Made by a program: the position numbers and the translations under genes
The notes under the pieces: model-generated
What the model was told of the DNA's origin: nothing
The model's database searches: none
The model's input: only the letters and a program-made list of their open reading frames with translations
In this document: positions 15,758 through 25,117 of the stretch, in pieces
How the letters are laid out: every line of letters starts with the position of its first letter
How positions within the stretch are numbered: position 1 is the stretch's first letter
IMG/VR virus record: IMGVR_UViG_3300031746_000042
Coordinates: 1 to 47,376 of that record
Source of the DNA: a virus
DNA: 47,376 nt
Direction: 5' to 3' (one strand)

Positions 15758-16298
15758 GGCGGTCCTACGTGAGGCGGATAGGCGGCTGGATCGTGGTGAT
15801 CGCGGCAGCGTTAGTGACCTGATTCACCAGTACATGGCGTCGGATCGGAATCACGAGCACCCGGCGGTACACTTCAGTTGGGCCGCCCGCGCCTGTGATG
15901 TCCTTGCGCGCCACTACGGCCCCGGCCGCACGCGTATTATGTCACCATTCGACGAGAATCGGCGCCGCGCGCGTACTTGGCGCCGCCAGGAGCGCGTGTT
16001 CGAGCAGCTGGTCGCGGAGCTTATCGGCCCCGAACTACCCACCCCGAACCTGGATAAGATGCTCAAGGTGCACGATAGCAGCCAGGCTATCGGGGAGTTC
16101 ACCGCCTGGCTGCGTGAGCAGGGGATCAGCTTCATGGTATGGCGCCGGCACAACGAGGCCGTCCCCGGTGGGGAGTGGTCGGGGATCGGAGACGACACGG
16201 AACACTTGCTGGCACGTTTCTTCGACGTGGACCTCGAAGCGGCTGATCAGGAACGCCGGGCGCTCCTGGAGTACAGGAAGAAGCGAGGATGGGCTTGA
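15687..16298 (+). CDS. Hypothetical protein, 203 aa
   Basis: A TTG start at 15687 follows AGGAGGG at good spacing. The protein is helical and charged, with several Arg-rich stretches (RRRARTWRRQERVFEQLV) and a short beta region (GISFMVWRRHNE). It might bind nucleic acid. No family is recognised. Confidence 0.6.
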   Translation: MENLLAGKTPEQRSRLTRWVNIGEAVLREADRRLDRGDRGSVSDLIHQYMASDRNHEHPAVHFSWAARACDVLARHYGPGRTRIMSPFDENRRRARTWRRQERVFEQLVAELIGPELPTPNLDKMLKVHDSSQAIGEFTAWLREQGISFMVWRRHNEAVPGGEWSGIGDDTEHLLARFFDVDLEAADQERRALLEYRKKRGWA

Positions 16299-16510
16299 TG
16301 GCGCGAGGTCAGATCGAGCGGACGTACAGCGTACAGTGCATTGCATGTACCGTCAAGCTCCAACGCGCGGCGCACAGTGTGCTCGACTTCGAGGGCGCGC
16401 TGGCCGTAGCCGGGTGGTCCCCGGTCGGCAAGAAATGGTGGGTTTGCCCCACCTGTCCAGGCATCGCCGCAGCAGCGGCACTACGGAGGTATTACCCCAA
16501 TGAACAATGA
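16289..16510 (+). CDS. Zinc-ribbon-like protein, 73 aa
   Basis: CIAC near residue 17 and CPTC near 53 make a plausible zinc ribbon. Between them is a WSPVGKKWW strand segment. The start may be ATG 16289 or ATG 16298; the second is better placed after GAGG. It overlaps both neighbours by about 10 bases. Confidence 0.6.
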   Translation: MGLMARGQIERTYSVQCIACTVKLQRAAHSVLDFEGALAVAGWSPVGKKWWVCPTCPGIAAAAALRRYYPNEQ

Positions 16511-17108
16511 CCACTTCGAGAGCGACATGAAGGCCGGCGTCAGCACCGTTGCGCAGCAAGTGGCCGAACTGTTGGCACAGGGCAAGCCGGTGTGGCTGTA
16601 CATCGTAGGCGTTCCCGGCGCTTGGGGCCGCCGCGTGGTGAAGGTGGAGGACGGCTGCTTGTGTACGACGGGAAGCAAGCTGTTCACGCCAGCGTCACCG
16701 ACGCCGCTGTGCGTCCAGTACATTCCCGGCGAGGACATGTACGTCGTCAGGCGTGGCGCGCCGCTTGTGTATACTTACACGACGCCCCTGCGGTCGGAAG
16801 TCGCCCGCTTCGCCGAGGTGATGGAGTTGATGCTGCGGGAGCACGACCGGAAGCCCCATTGGACGTACATGCCGCAGACGTACTTACTCACCCGCCTGTG
16901 CGACGAGGTGCAGGAACTCATCGCGGCGGCGGCCGCGCCCGAGCCGCGACTGGAGGACATCGCCGCTGAGGCCATCGACGTGGCCAATTTCGCCATGATG
17001 ATTTACGACAACGTGATGGGATGGGGCGGGGCCGAGTACCCCGCGCCGGGCGCGCCGGATACGCCCGGCGGATCGCCCATTGTCGAAGGTGAAGCGGCGG
17101 CCGAGTAG
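16500..17108 (+). CDS. Protein with C-terminal MazG-like pyrophosphohydrolase domain
   Basis: 202 aa. Residues about 95-170 match the all-alpha NTP pyrophosphohydrolase (MazG) pattern: LLTRLCDEVQELI with paired Glu, then DIAAEAIDVANFAMMI with Glu and Asp that hold magnesium. Such enzymes hydrolyse (d)NTPs and can alter nucleotide pools or (p)ppGpp. The first 90 residues are beta-rich and unassigned. The start at 16500 overlaps the previous stop. Confidence 0.7.
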   Translation: MNNDHFESDMKAGVSTVAQQVAELLAQGKPVWLYIVGVPGAWGRRVVKVEDGCLCTTGSKLFTPASPTPLCVQYIPGEDMYVVRRGAPLVYTYTTPLRSEVARFAEVMELMLREHDRKPHWTYMPQTYLLTRLCDEVQELIAAAAAPEPRLEDIAAEAIDVANFAMMIYDNVMGWGGAEYPAPGAPDTPGGSPIVEGEAAAE

Positions 17109-17145
17109 CACGCTCCATAAGGCGTTGAAGGGAGGTGAACAAGCA

Positions 17146-17418
17146 ATGGAGAAGTGTCGTAAAATCGTAGTGTACCGCATCGAAACCGGGATCGTCGTTG
17201 AGCGCACCCGGGAGGGTTGCTACAGCGGCGACAACGAGGTCCACGCGTTCGATAACGTGTGGAACACGGAAACGTTCCTGCACGACGCGGTGGAGAAGCT
17301 CTTTACTCCGCAGGAACTGCGTGACTTGCACACGGCGGAGCGGGCATCGAAGGAGACTGCAATCGGAACGCCGACGCAGATGCCCTCGGGAGCGGCGGGG
17401 TGCCCCTCAACGGAGTAG
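17146..17418 (+). CDS. Small protein, 90 aa (distant paralogue 3 of 3)
   Basis: GGGAGGTG precedes ATG 17146. The core KIVVYRIETGIVVERTREGC followed by a helix (TETFLHDAVEKLFTPQEL) repeats the beta-beta-alpha plan of the products of 6458 and 6803. It is the last gene of the rightward block. Confidence 0.6.
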   Translation: MEKCRKIVVYRIETGIVVERTREGCYSGDNEVHAFDNVWNTETFLHDAVEKLFTPQELRDLHTAERASKETAIGTPTQMPSGAAGCPSTE

Positions 17419-17430
17419 TTCGTAGCGAGA

Positions 17431-17462
17431 AGAGGCCGCGGTGGCTCGGCGCCGCGGCCTCT
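17431..17462. terminator. Bidirectional terminator between convergent blocks
   Basis: Eleven bases (AGAGGCCGCGG, 17431-17441) pair perfectly with 17452-17462, with a 10-nt loop. It lies between the rightward stop (17418) and the leftward stop (17461-17463), which it touches. There is no T-tract, so it may rely on hairpin strength or a factor. Confidence 0.65.
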
Positions 17463-20400
17463 ACCTGAAGAACCCGGTAGGTAGCGGCTTTGTAGGCGGC
17501 CGCTCCTGCTCAATGTCGCTCATCGCCGGGAAGTAGGTGCCCTCCTCACGCTCCCGCTTGTAACGGGCGCCGCTCAGGGCCGCCTCCTGGCGGCGGAGGT
17601 TTTCGAGCACGGCGTAGATCGCCGGCTGCTCCCGGTACAGGCTGGGGAAGCCAGGGACGCGCTTGGTTTGTAGTTCAGGCGCCGTGTTGCCTTGCCCCGC
17701 CGCCACCTGTCCGGCCAGGGCGCGTATCTCGCCCAATGGGCGCACCTGGTTCAGGACGTACATCATCCACCAGGGAATCCGCGGGCCGCCGGGGTATACC
17801 TCGACAGTTTCGCCAGGGTACGCCGGCAGCTTCTGCCCAGTGAGCATGTTCTGACCAGTGGCAAGCTCAAGCGGCCCGCGGAAGAGAGGCGACAGCATCG
17901 CCAGCCCCTCACGCGCCGTGGCGGCGGGATTGGCTTTGAAGACGTTGATGTCCGCCGCCGGGATCTGCAAGTTGAGCGTCTTGATGGTGTCCTTACCCGC
18001 ATCCTTGCCGATGGGCAGCACGGCCATTTCGTGCTGCCACTCCGACATCTCTTCCGGCTTGACGTCGTACCGCTCAGCCAGCGCGTCACGCAGCCGGAGG
18101 TACGACTTGTACTTCCAGGGTTGTGTCAGCATGTTAAAAACCTGGAACGGCGTGTTTTTGAGGCGCCACGTCAGGAACGGTATCAACGTGCCGCGGATGG
18201 CGGCCATGGCCGGCGTAATGTCGTCGTACTCGAAGAGGCACTTGCGCACGGATTCCATAGCGGTAGGGATGTCGTCGCCCACCGCGAGGCGGTTCAGGAA
18301 GTGACCGAACCGGGTCCAGTTGTCGGTCGCCGCGCCGAGACGACGGCCAACGGTAAGGCCCCGGCCGTGTATCAAGTCATCAACCCACGTTACGCCTGAA
18401 ACCCCGCGCTCGATCTCACGCACTACGCTCTCTGTGCTGCCAACGTGCGTGTAGATGCCGCCGCTCTCCCCGCCCTCCAGGCGGAAAGCCTTTAACAACC
18501 CAGACGTTTTGTACGTGTTGCCAAACAGTGTGATCTCTGCGTCCACGCCCTTCGCCAGGCCACGCAAACGTGACAGTGCGAGGGCGAAATAGCGCGGGTT
18601 GCCGCCGCCACCTACCCAGCTGTTAAACACGTTGCCCGCCAGCTGGATAACGTGGAACTGCGGCACCGCCGCGGTTTGCGTGCTGCCCCATATGGAATTC
18701 AGCTTACGCACCGCGCGCCAGAGGCCGGTGAGTTCCGTGGGGTCTTCCATCACACGTTGCATTCCGTGGAGCCACCGGCCTACCTCGGGGTGCACGTAGA
18801 ACTGTCCCGGCACCCCGGCGAACCCCTTCTGCATCACCTGTACCCAATTGGGCGGCACGTCGTCACCGACGCGTATCACGGCCTCACCAATGTCCTGCAA
18901 CTCCTTGAATATCGTCGCCGTCCCCCGCTGGCGGATGCCCGCGAGTTCGCGCGCGGTAGTCAGCACGCGCACGTCCTTGATCGGGTGGAGGCCCGCCGCT
19001 TCGGCCTCTTCCAACGTCAGGAGCTTGCGCGGCTTCTGGAACCCCGCCTCACCCGCAGCGAGGCCGGGAATGCGCTGACGCCGCCCCAAGCCCAACGCTG
19101 CCCGTACCTTTTCAGGCGGGTCCAGGTAGCGATGGTGCAAGTAGTCAGGCAGCGTGTCAAACTTGATGCCTGCCTTAAGGTCGGCGGCGGTCGTCGCCTC
19201 GCTCAGCTGGTGCGCAACCACCGCCGCCCGTTCGGCCTCGGTAATGTCCCCCGGCGTCGAGGCCAGGCGCGCGAAGTCCGGCGGCAGGTCAGTCGCGCCC
19301 GCGACGAGCGCCAGGCGCCGCTCATCCGCCAGGCGCTTGATGACGGCTTCAGGCGTCATCGCCTTGTCCGCGGCCTTCATCAATCCGTTAAGATCGATAC
19401 CCATTCCCTTCGCCAGCTTCTTAGCTGCCGCCGCGTAGGGGGCGCCCACCCTGCCGGCACTGCCAGTCTCCTCCATTGCTTTGCTCAGCCGCGCGAGTGC
19501 GTCGTCGAGCGCCTGCACCTCCGGCGTGGCTACAGCGGCTGCGTGCAGGCGTTGGGGATGTGCGCGCCACCAGGCAGTGTAATCCTTAAGGTACAGGGCA
19601 GCCAGTTCGTCCATCGTCTTCGTGCCGGGGATCTTCCCCGATTCCACGATGGGCGCGGCGGCTTCCGCCGCCTTCGCGCTGATGCCCTTAAACGCCCGCC
19701 GTGCCTGTGACACGGCCTCCTGCCCCTGGCCACGTACAACGCGCTTGGACTTGCGAATCACCGCTTGCGCCGCCTTCAGCGCCTTCATCTCCTCTGCGCC
19801 CACACCAGTCTGCCGGATGTAGCGCGTGGAGACGATTGGTGCCACGACATCAAGCGCGCGGGTCACGCCAGGTATGGCCTTGGCTCCCTTGCCCAGCAGC
19901 CCAAGTGCCCCCGCGTATGCTTTTGCCGGGATAAAGTTGCCGGGATCGGTGATCAGTTCACCGGCAAGCGATTGCAGGAGGCCAGGCTGCCGGTTGCCCA
20001 ATGCTGCCTCCATGTCGCTGAAGGATGGCTTTTCCTTCAGCGTGACGCCCTTCCCCGCTCCCTGCCAGAACTCCGGCTTGAAAAGCATCGCCAGCGTCGG
20101 GCTGGTCCGCTCCTTGTCAGCCCACTGTTCAGGGAGACGCTCCTTCGGCAGGGTGACACTACCGAAGGACGCGCCCGTCGCGGCCGTCTCCGGGTGGGCT
20201 GCGGCGGCTTCCATGACGCCTTGCCTAACGCCATACCCCAGGCGGGACATCTGTGTGCCTAACCAGTCCAACGCCTGCATCGGAGCGCCGAGGATGTTTG
20301 CACCCTCCGGTTCACCGATGCTGTGCAAGCTCAGGGTTTTACGCAGGAACTTCTGCACAAAGTTATCGCCCACACTCCCGCCTGCGGCCTGCGCGCGGGC

Positions 20401-20511
20401 GGCGTCGTTTGCGATCTGGCGGCGGAGGTCGGCCGCCGTTTGGTAGAGGTTTTGGCGTTTGACTTCCTTCCCGCCCGCGCGGGTGAAAAAGTTGTCGGTT
20501 AGGGGGTCCAC
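17461..20511 (-). CDS. Large internal virion (ejection-type) protein, 1016 aa
   Basis: A very long Ala/Gly-rich helical protein at the end of a podovirus structural block. Segments such as LITDPGNFIP and the region near 560-640 resemble internal virion proteins of short-tailed phages, which leave the capsid with the DNA and help span the cell envelope. No transglycosylase site is visible. GGGAGGTTAG (the previous stop) serves as its ribosome site, 3 bases before a GTG start. A tape-measure role is less likely because no tail-tube genes exist. Confidence 0.6.
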   Translation of the reverse strand: MDPLTDNFFTRAGGKEVKRQNLYQTAADLRRQIANDAARAQAAGGSVGDNFVQKFLRKTLSLHSIGEPEGANILGAPMQALDWLGTQMSRLGYGVRQGVMEAAAAHPETAATGASFGSVTLPKERLPEQWADKERTSPTLAMLFKPEFWQGAGKGVTLKEKPSFSDMEAALGNRQPGLLQSLAGELITDPGNFIPAKAYAGALGLLGKGAKAIPGVTRALDVVAPIVSTRYIRQTGVGAEEMKALKAAQAVIRKSKRVVRGQGQEAVSQARRAFKGISAKAAEAAAPIVESGKIPGTKTMDELAALYLKDYTAWWRAHPQRLHAAAVATPEVQALDDALARLSKAMEETGSAGRVGAPYAAAAKKLAKGMGIDLNGLMKAADKAMTPEAVIKRLADERRLALVAGATDLPPDFARLASTPGDITEAERAAVVAHQLSEATTAADLKAGIKFDTLPDYLHHRYLDPPEKVRAALGLGRRQRIPGLAAGEAGFQKPRKLLTLEEAEAAGLHPIKDVRVLTTARELAGIRQRGTATIFKELQDIGEAVIRVGDDVPPNWVQVMQKGFAGVPGQFYVHPEVGRWLHGMQRVMEDPTELTGLWRAVRKLNSIWGSTQTAAVPQFHVIQLAGNVFNSWVGGGGNPRYFALALSRLRGLAKGVDAEITLFGNTYKTSGLLKAFRLEGGESGGIYTHVGSTESVVREIERGVSGVTWVDDLIHGRGLTVGRRLGAATDNWTRFGHFLNRLAVGDDIPTAMESVRKCLFEYDDITPAMAAIRGTLIPFLTWRLKNTPFQVFNMLTQPWKYKSYLRLRDALAERYDVKPEEMSEWQHEMAVLPIGKDAGKDTIKTLNLQIPAADINVFKANPAATAREGLAMLSPLFRGPLELATGQNMLTGQKLPAYPGETVEVYPGGPRIPWWMMYVLNQVRPLGEIRALAGQVAAGQGNTAPELQTKRVPGFPSLYREQPAIYAVLENLRRQEAALSGARYKREREEGTYFPAMSDIEQERPPTKPLPTGFFR

Positions 20512-20514
20512 AGC

Positions 20515-21822
20515 CTAACCTCCCTTCTGTACAGTGGCCAGATACGCCTTCAATGCCTTGGCGCGCTCCGCCGTGATTACGTCGGATTTCACGGCGTCGT
20601 CCAGGCGTGCGATAATCTCGTCCGGGCGCGTACCACTATCCAAGGCGCTTTTGATTTGCGCCGTGTCGCTTTGGTACGCCTGAAGCCCTTCCGGCGTGAG
20701 CAGGTTGTAACCGCTGTTGCTGGACGGCAGGGGCGCTCCCTTAGTGATACCCCACTGCTCCAAGCCTTGCGGCGCGTAGCCGGAAGTCTTCCAAATGTTG
20801 ATCAAGTCCGAGATTTCGGCGCCGCTGCCGCCCAGGTTCGGCAGCGCCGTGCCGGCGCCCACCCCGAACTGTTCTAGCCCCTTGGGCGCGATGCCCATCA
20901 GCTTAAACAAGTCAAGCAGGATGGACATATTCGTGCCATACCCTTGCTGGCCAAGCGCGCCCTTCTCGTAAGGCGTCATACCCTTGGACCAGGGCAGGAG
21001 TGATTGAGTGACAGCTGCCGTCGGCTTACCCGTCACCTGGCCGAACAGCGCCGCACCGGAGGCTTTCGGATCGACGCCAATACCGAACATCTGGCTCAAA
21101 GCCAGCGCGTTCGAGATGTTGTTCTGGCGCTGGCCTTCACCAAACGTCGTGTTGAACTGCCGCTGACCTTCGCCAAACTGCGACCAGTCGAGGTTTGAGG
21201 CGTCTCCCGCCTGGTTTAGGCTACCCGTCAGCCCAATCTGACTGAGGATGTTCTGGATGTTGCCCTGACGCTCACCGTACATCTGCTCACGCAATCCTGG
21301 CAGCAATGACGCCAGCCCCTGGCCGGTACGCGCGGCGATCTCCGCCGCACGGTCGCCGGTCATCGACGAATCCATTATCCCCGTCGCGTTCTGCGACGCC
21401 AGCATCGCGTTGAACGCTTCCTTGGACTGCCCCTGAAACATCTGCTGGATCGCCCCGTACACCGGGTCGGTGTTAGGGTCGTAGTTGAAGTCGCTGCCCA
21501 CGGCTCCGCCCAAGGTCCGCAGCAACTCGCGGTATCGTGGGTCGCCGGAGGCACTGTACGTGTTGGCGCCTGCGGGTGTGGCCGCACGCGTGCCGGCAGC
21601 CACGGCGCCGCCCCCGGCTGCGGAGTTAAGGGCGAAGTCCTGGATGGCGCTAGGATCCGCGTATGACGAGCCGTCGGTGAGTTCCGCCGGCGTGAGACGC
21701 TGGCCACTGTGAGTGTTGACCACCGCGCCAGTAGCCTCATCCCAGTAGTAGTCAGTACCTCGCTTCATACCGTACTTCGATTCCAACTCATCCGTAACCT
21801 TCAGGAGGCCCGCACTCGCCAC
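20515..21822 (-). CDS. Internal virion or tail-associated protein with repeats, 435 aa
   Basis: GGGGAGGTG precedes a GTG start. The middle has the tandem FGEGQRQFNTTFGEGQRQNN. Two related units of about 28 residues lie near 300-328 (MGIAPKGLEQFGVGAGTALP) and 341-368 (SGYAPQGLEQWGITKGAPLP). Gln/Ala/Ser-rich helical proteins like this, placed before the giant ejection protein, are typical of podoviruses. Function is inferred from position and composition. Confidence 0.6.
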   Translation of the reverse strand: MASAGLLKVTDELESKYGMKRGTDYYWDEATGAVVNTHSGQRLTPAELTDGSSYADPSAIQDFALNSAAGGGAVAAGTRAATPAGANTYSASGDPRYRELLRTLGGAVGSDFNYDPNTDPVYGAIQQMFQGQSKEAFNAMLASQNATGIMDSSMTGDRAAEIAARTGQGLASLLPGLREQMYGERQGNIQNILSQIGLTGSLNQAGDASNLDWSQFGEGQRQFNTTFGEGQRQNNISNALALSQMFGIGVDPKASGAALFGQVTGKPTAAVTQSLLPWSKGMTPYEKGALGQQGYGTNMSILLDLFKLMGIAPKGLEQFGVGAGTALPNLGGSGAEISDLINIWKTSGYAPQGLEQWGITKGAPLPSSNSGYNLLTPEGLQAYQSDTAQIKSALDSGTRPDEIIARLDDAVKSDVITAERAKALKAYLATVQKGG

Positions 21823-21838
21823 TCTACCGTCACCTCCC

Positions 21839-22186
21839 CTAGAACACGATCAGGGTCACGACGTTGGCCACCGTCGTGCATTTGAGGTAAATCATCGTCG
21901 CCGTCCACGCCGTCGTGCCGTTATAGACGACACCGCCGCCGGCACGCTTCACGACGATGTACCCTGCCGGCACGCGCCCGAGCGTGTGAGCAAATCCAGT
22001 CTCCGTGTCAACCACGGCGTTTGTCGTTGCAGCCAGGTACACGGCATCGAGTTTGCCCACCCATCCAGTGCCGGCGTCCAACGTGACGGCACGCGACGCC
22101 AGGTTATCCGCCTGTATGCCGCCGCGCACCAGGAACTCAAGCACGCGGGCAACGTCGCCAATGCTACGTGCGATCTGGTGTTGCAT
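21839..22186 (-). CDS. Small tail protein, 115 aa
   Basis: The ATG at 22186 lies 8 bases after the fibre stop, with AGGTGA just before it. The C-terminal half (HTLGRVPAGYIVVKRAGGGV, YNGTTAWTAT, YLKCTTV) is a beta-structured module often found in short phage tail proteins and at fibre ends. It probably sits on the tail next to the fibre. Confidence 0.65.
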   Translation of the reverse strand: MQHQIARSIGDVARVLEFLVRGGIQADNLASRAVTLDAGTGWVGKLDAVYLAATTNAVVDTETGFAHTLGRVPAGYIVVKRAGGGVVYNGTTAWTATMIYLKCTTVANVVTLIVF

Positions 22187-22194
22187 GGTGTCAC

Positions 22195-25104
22195 CTACTT
22201 CTTCAAGCGCACGTCGGGGTAGATGCCAATCACTTGCACCGGCCCCAACGTGCTGAACTTGATGCGAAACCACGGCGTGCGCGCGAGAGTGCCCGCGTCG
22301 ATGGGCAACGGGATCTTGACGCGCTGTGGTGATGCTGTGCCTACGATGGTTGATGGGCTGGACCAGTCCGCGCCATCCCCAAGATCCCGCGCCCGCGTTG
22401 AGACACGCACTCCCAGCGTTGCGCCCGTCGGCACGTCAGCGACTACCCACAACCGCTTCAACTTCAGCTGGCGGGCCATGCTCTCCGCGACGAACTGACG
22501 CGCAGTTAGGGCGCCACTTATCCATTCGGCGGCGATAACCGCACCGTCGTCGGTGGTGCCTTCGTCAATCGTCCAGACCTTGCCATCATCGCCGACGACG
22601 AACAGGTGGTCGTCAGCGGCAAGGTCGGTAGGGCCTGCCGGCGTTGTGCGTATGCAGATGAAGTAGCCGCCAAGCGTGGATTCGACGAACGGCGTAGCGT
22701 TAGCATCCACGCCCGCGGCGGTGACTTTGTACACCTTACCGTATTGCAGATAGCCTGGCGGGACCACCGCAGTCACAGCGGCCAGCGCGCCCGCCTCAAT
22801 CTGGTAGTCGCGGTCCTGGTATACGGTCCACGTTACACCGCCGTCAGTGGAGTAGACACCGCTGATGGGCATCTTCCACGTGGACGCGGCGACTGCAAGT
22901 TCGACCTGTAGGCCATCGATGTAAAACGTTATAGCCTGCGCCGTGCCGGACGTTACGGCGATAAGACGAATCCGCGTGGTCCCGACTGGTGTAAGGAAGT
23001 TCTCAGTCTTGGCGCGCGTCCATGTGATACTATTCAACACTATCACATGCGGCACACTCTCGCCAAGAAACGCTACGGCACTGTAGGCTTGCAACACGAC
23101 CTTGATAGTACCCGCCCCAATGGCGTACAACGATCCACTGTGCACAACACCGGCGGGCGCAGAGACAAAGTTGGTCATAACTCCCTCAGTAACTACGTTG
23201 CCGGGAGTCACGACCTTAATTGAGTATATACCATGCCACGCTTTAGCAGTAGTCCACTCAAGCGTTTCAGTACCGGCCGACCACACAAACCCGCCCAAAC
23301 CCGCCTCTGCATCAGCTTGGTTATCCGAGAGGATATTATATGAATAACTATCAGCACCATAACCGTACTTGTAACGATTACCAATCAGCGCGGCCGGCGC
23401 CTTTATGATAATTACGTACTTGGCCCCGACCGTTAGCGCCGTCGGCAGGCAACCGGGGCACGGCCCCGCAGGCGTCAGCTGTACGTACTTCCACACAAGC
23501 GCGCCGGCGGACGCAAAACGTATGATAACGCCTTGCGCCAGCACAGCGCCTACCGGCTTCCCGTCCCCGTCGGCCGCGTAAAGCTCGACGGTTATGTCGT
23601 CGGCTGGGACGCTGGCTAGCTCGGTAGCCAACGCGACGCGCGCGCCGTTGATGTGCGGTTGTATAGCTACGAAGTTCTGGCCCATGTACGACTGCCCGTA
23701 GAAGTAACCGCTAGCTTGGTAAGATACACCGTATAACGTGCCAAACGCTTGCACGTCTGCCACGACGCCTGCGTCCCATACCAACGCACCGCCGGCATCC
23801 CGAATGCGCAACTGCTTGCTAGCAATAGCGGGTACAGTGTCGCGCGTGATGTAATGTCGCAGCCCACCCGTCACGGTGAACCCTGAAACGGCGTTGTACA
23901 CGGTGGGCGCTGTTACAGTACCTATAGGATATATAGGCGCGCCGGGGAAATACTCGAATACTACGGTGAACTTAGGCCGCAGCAACGGATCGGTCACGTA
24001 ATCGCTGGAGTAAAGTTGTGCTTCTGTGTCGTCCCCCGACCCTGTGTACTTTATCGTCAAACCGTTGTTAGCGTATATGCCATCAATCCACGAACCTATT
24101 ATTGTTTTTATATCGTAGTTCTTCCAACCCGCTGGACTTAGACTAGGCCCCGCCACCGCAGTGCCCGTCACTCCCGGCTGGTTATTATACGTTACCGTCA
24201 ACTCACCCCAAGAGGAACTTAGGGCATACACGTCAGGCGCAATGTTTTTTGGATCGTACACATAAAGTGACATGGTAGCACTAGTGTAGTTGTGCGACGT
24301 GACAAAAGCGACCAGCGCCGCAGGCAGCCCGAGTAGTATGTAATGCCTGAGACTTGTGGCGCTGCGTCCCACACGCAGCATTGTTGCAGTACCGTAGTTG
24401 CTGTCCGGTGATCCCTGGTCTGTATACGTGTCGATCCCCGTACCGTTAGGCTGCAACGTAATTGTAGGATCAATCATGACGGGCCACTGGCGGGCAGGAT
24501 CAGCCAGCCAGACGGGATCGATAGTCATAGTGAGCGCGCCTTGCCCTATAGTTTGCGCTACGGATACCGTAGCGCCGGCGGCGTCTACAGCGGTTGCCGG
24601 CTGTATGATACCTATGGCCACACCGTCGCTGACGACGTTGAAGCCGCCATCCACGCGTGCCCTCAGTACAACATCGTTGCAGCATAGCCCGAACGCGAAC
24701 TCGGTAGGAGCATCGGGCGCGTTGAGCTTGATCGTTTCCTTCACACCTTCGGGGAAAACGCAGTACGACAAGTCAGTGTTGGTCCACACACCGTTGTACG
24801 TGACGACCGGCCCGTCGGCAACAGGGGCGACCGCCACAGCGCCTTGCGGCGTGCAGGTAAGGAACTTCCCAGTCGCCAGGCCGAAGCGGAACTTACCGCC
24901 CGGCCCGAACCTGGACCAGTGCTCACACTTCATACGCAATGCGAAGCCGTTTACGGACGCGTCGCGGTTGACGCAGTGCACGTAATCTTCAAATTGGTTG
25001 GTATCACGGTCGAAGTAGTGCAGGCCCCGCTGTGCAATTAGCCGGCACCCACCGGAATCCTCGACCTCCATGCGTGTCTGCCGGTCAAGCCGCAACACCC
25101 TCAC
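22195..25104 (-). CDS. Tail fibre / receptor-binding protein with DNRLRE domain, 969 aa
   Basis: AGGAGGTG precedes the GTG start. Residues about 220-390 form a DNRLRE-type beta domain (DTYTDQGSPDSNYG, then SSSWGELTVTYNNQPG). A later jelly-roll-like region ends in FYIDGLQVE, as in carbohydrate-binding modules. The C-terminal 200 residues look like a display or propeller domain (DDHLFVVGDDGKVWTIDEGT). Bases about 22950-24500 are richer in A and T than the flanks, which suggests domain exchange. It probably binds the host cell wall. I see no hydrolase motif. Confidence 0.7.
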   Translation of the reverse strand: MRVLRLDRQTRMEVEDSGGCRLIAQRGLHYFDRDTNQFEDYVHCVNRDASVNGFALRMKCEHWSRFGPGGKFRFGLATGKFLTCTPQGAVAVAPVADGPVVTYNGVWTNTDLSYCVFPEGVKETIKLNAPDAPTEFAFGLCCNDVVLRARVDGGFNVVSDGVAIGIIQPATAVDAAGATVSVAQTIGQGALTMTIDPVWLADPARQWPVMIDPTITLQPNGTGIDTYTDQGSPDSNYGTATMLRVGRSATSLRHYILLGLPAALVAFVTSHNYTSATMSLYVYDPKNIAPDVYALSSSWGELTVTYNNQPGVTGTAVAGPSLSPAGWKNYDIKTIIGSWIDGIYANNGLTIKYTGSGDDTEAQLYSSDYVTDPLLRPKFTVVFEYFPGAPIYPIGTVTAPTVYNAVSGFTVTGGLRHYITRDTVPAIASKQLRIRDAGGALVWDAGVVADVQAFGTLYGVSYQASGYFYGQSYMGQNFVAIQPHINGARVALATELASVPADDITVELYAADGDGKPVGAVLAQGVIIRFASAGALVWKYVQLTPAGPCPGCLPTALTVGAKYVIIIKAPAALIGNRYKYGYGADSYSYNILSDNQADAEAGLGGFVWSAGTETLEWTTAKAWHGIYSIKVVTPGNVVTEGVMTNFVSAPAGVVHSGSLYAIGAGTIKVVLQAYSAVAFLGESVPHVIVLNSITWTRAKTENFLTPVGTTRIRLIAVTSGTAQAITFYIDGLQVELAVAASTWKMPISGVYSTDGGVTWTVYQDRDYQIEAGALAAVTAVVPPGYLQYGKVYKVTAAGVDANATPFVESTLGGYFICIRTTPAGPTDLAADDHLFVVGDDGKVWTIDEGTTDDGAVIAAEWISGALTARQFVAESMARQLKLKRLWVVADVPTGATLGVRVSTRARDLGDGADWSSPSTIVGTASPQRVKIPLPIDAGTLARTPWFRIKFSTLGPVQVIGIYPDVRLKK

Positions 25105-25117
25105 GTATGTTCACCTC

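Noticed and set aside
18652-19710. 352-aa plus-strand frame inside the 1016-aa gene
   Set aside because: Shadow frame in GC-rich DNA, Arg/His-rich with no motif and on the strand opposite a clear structural gene.
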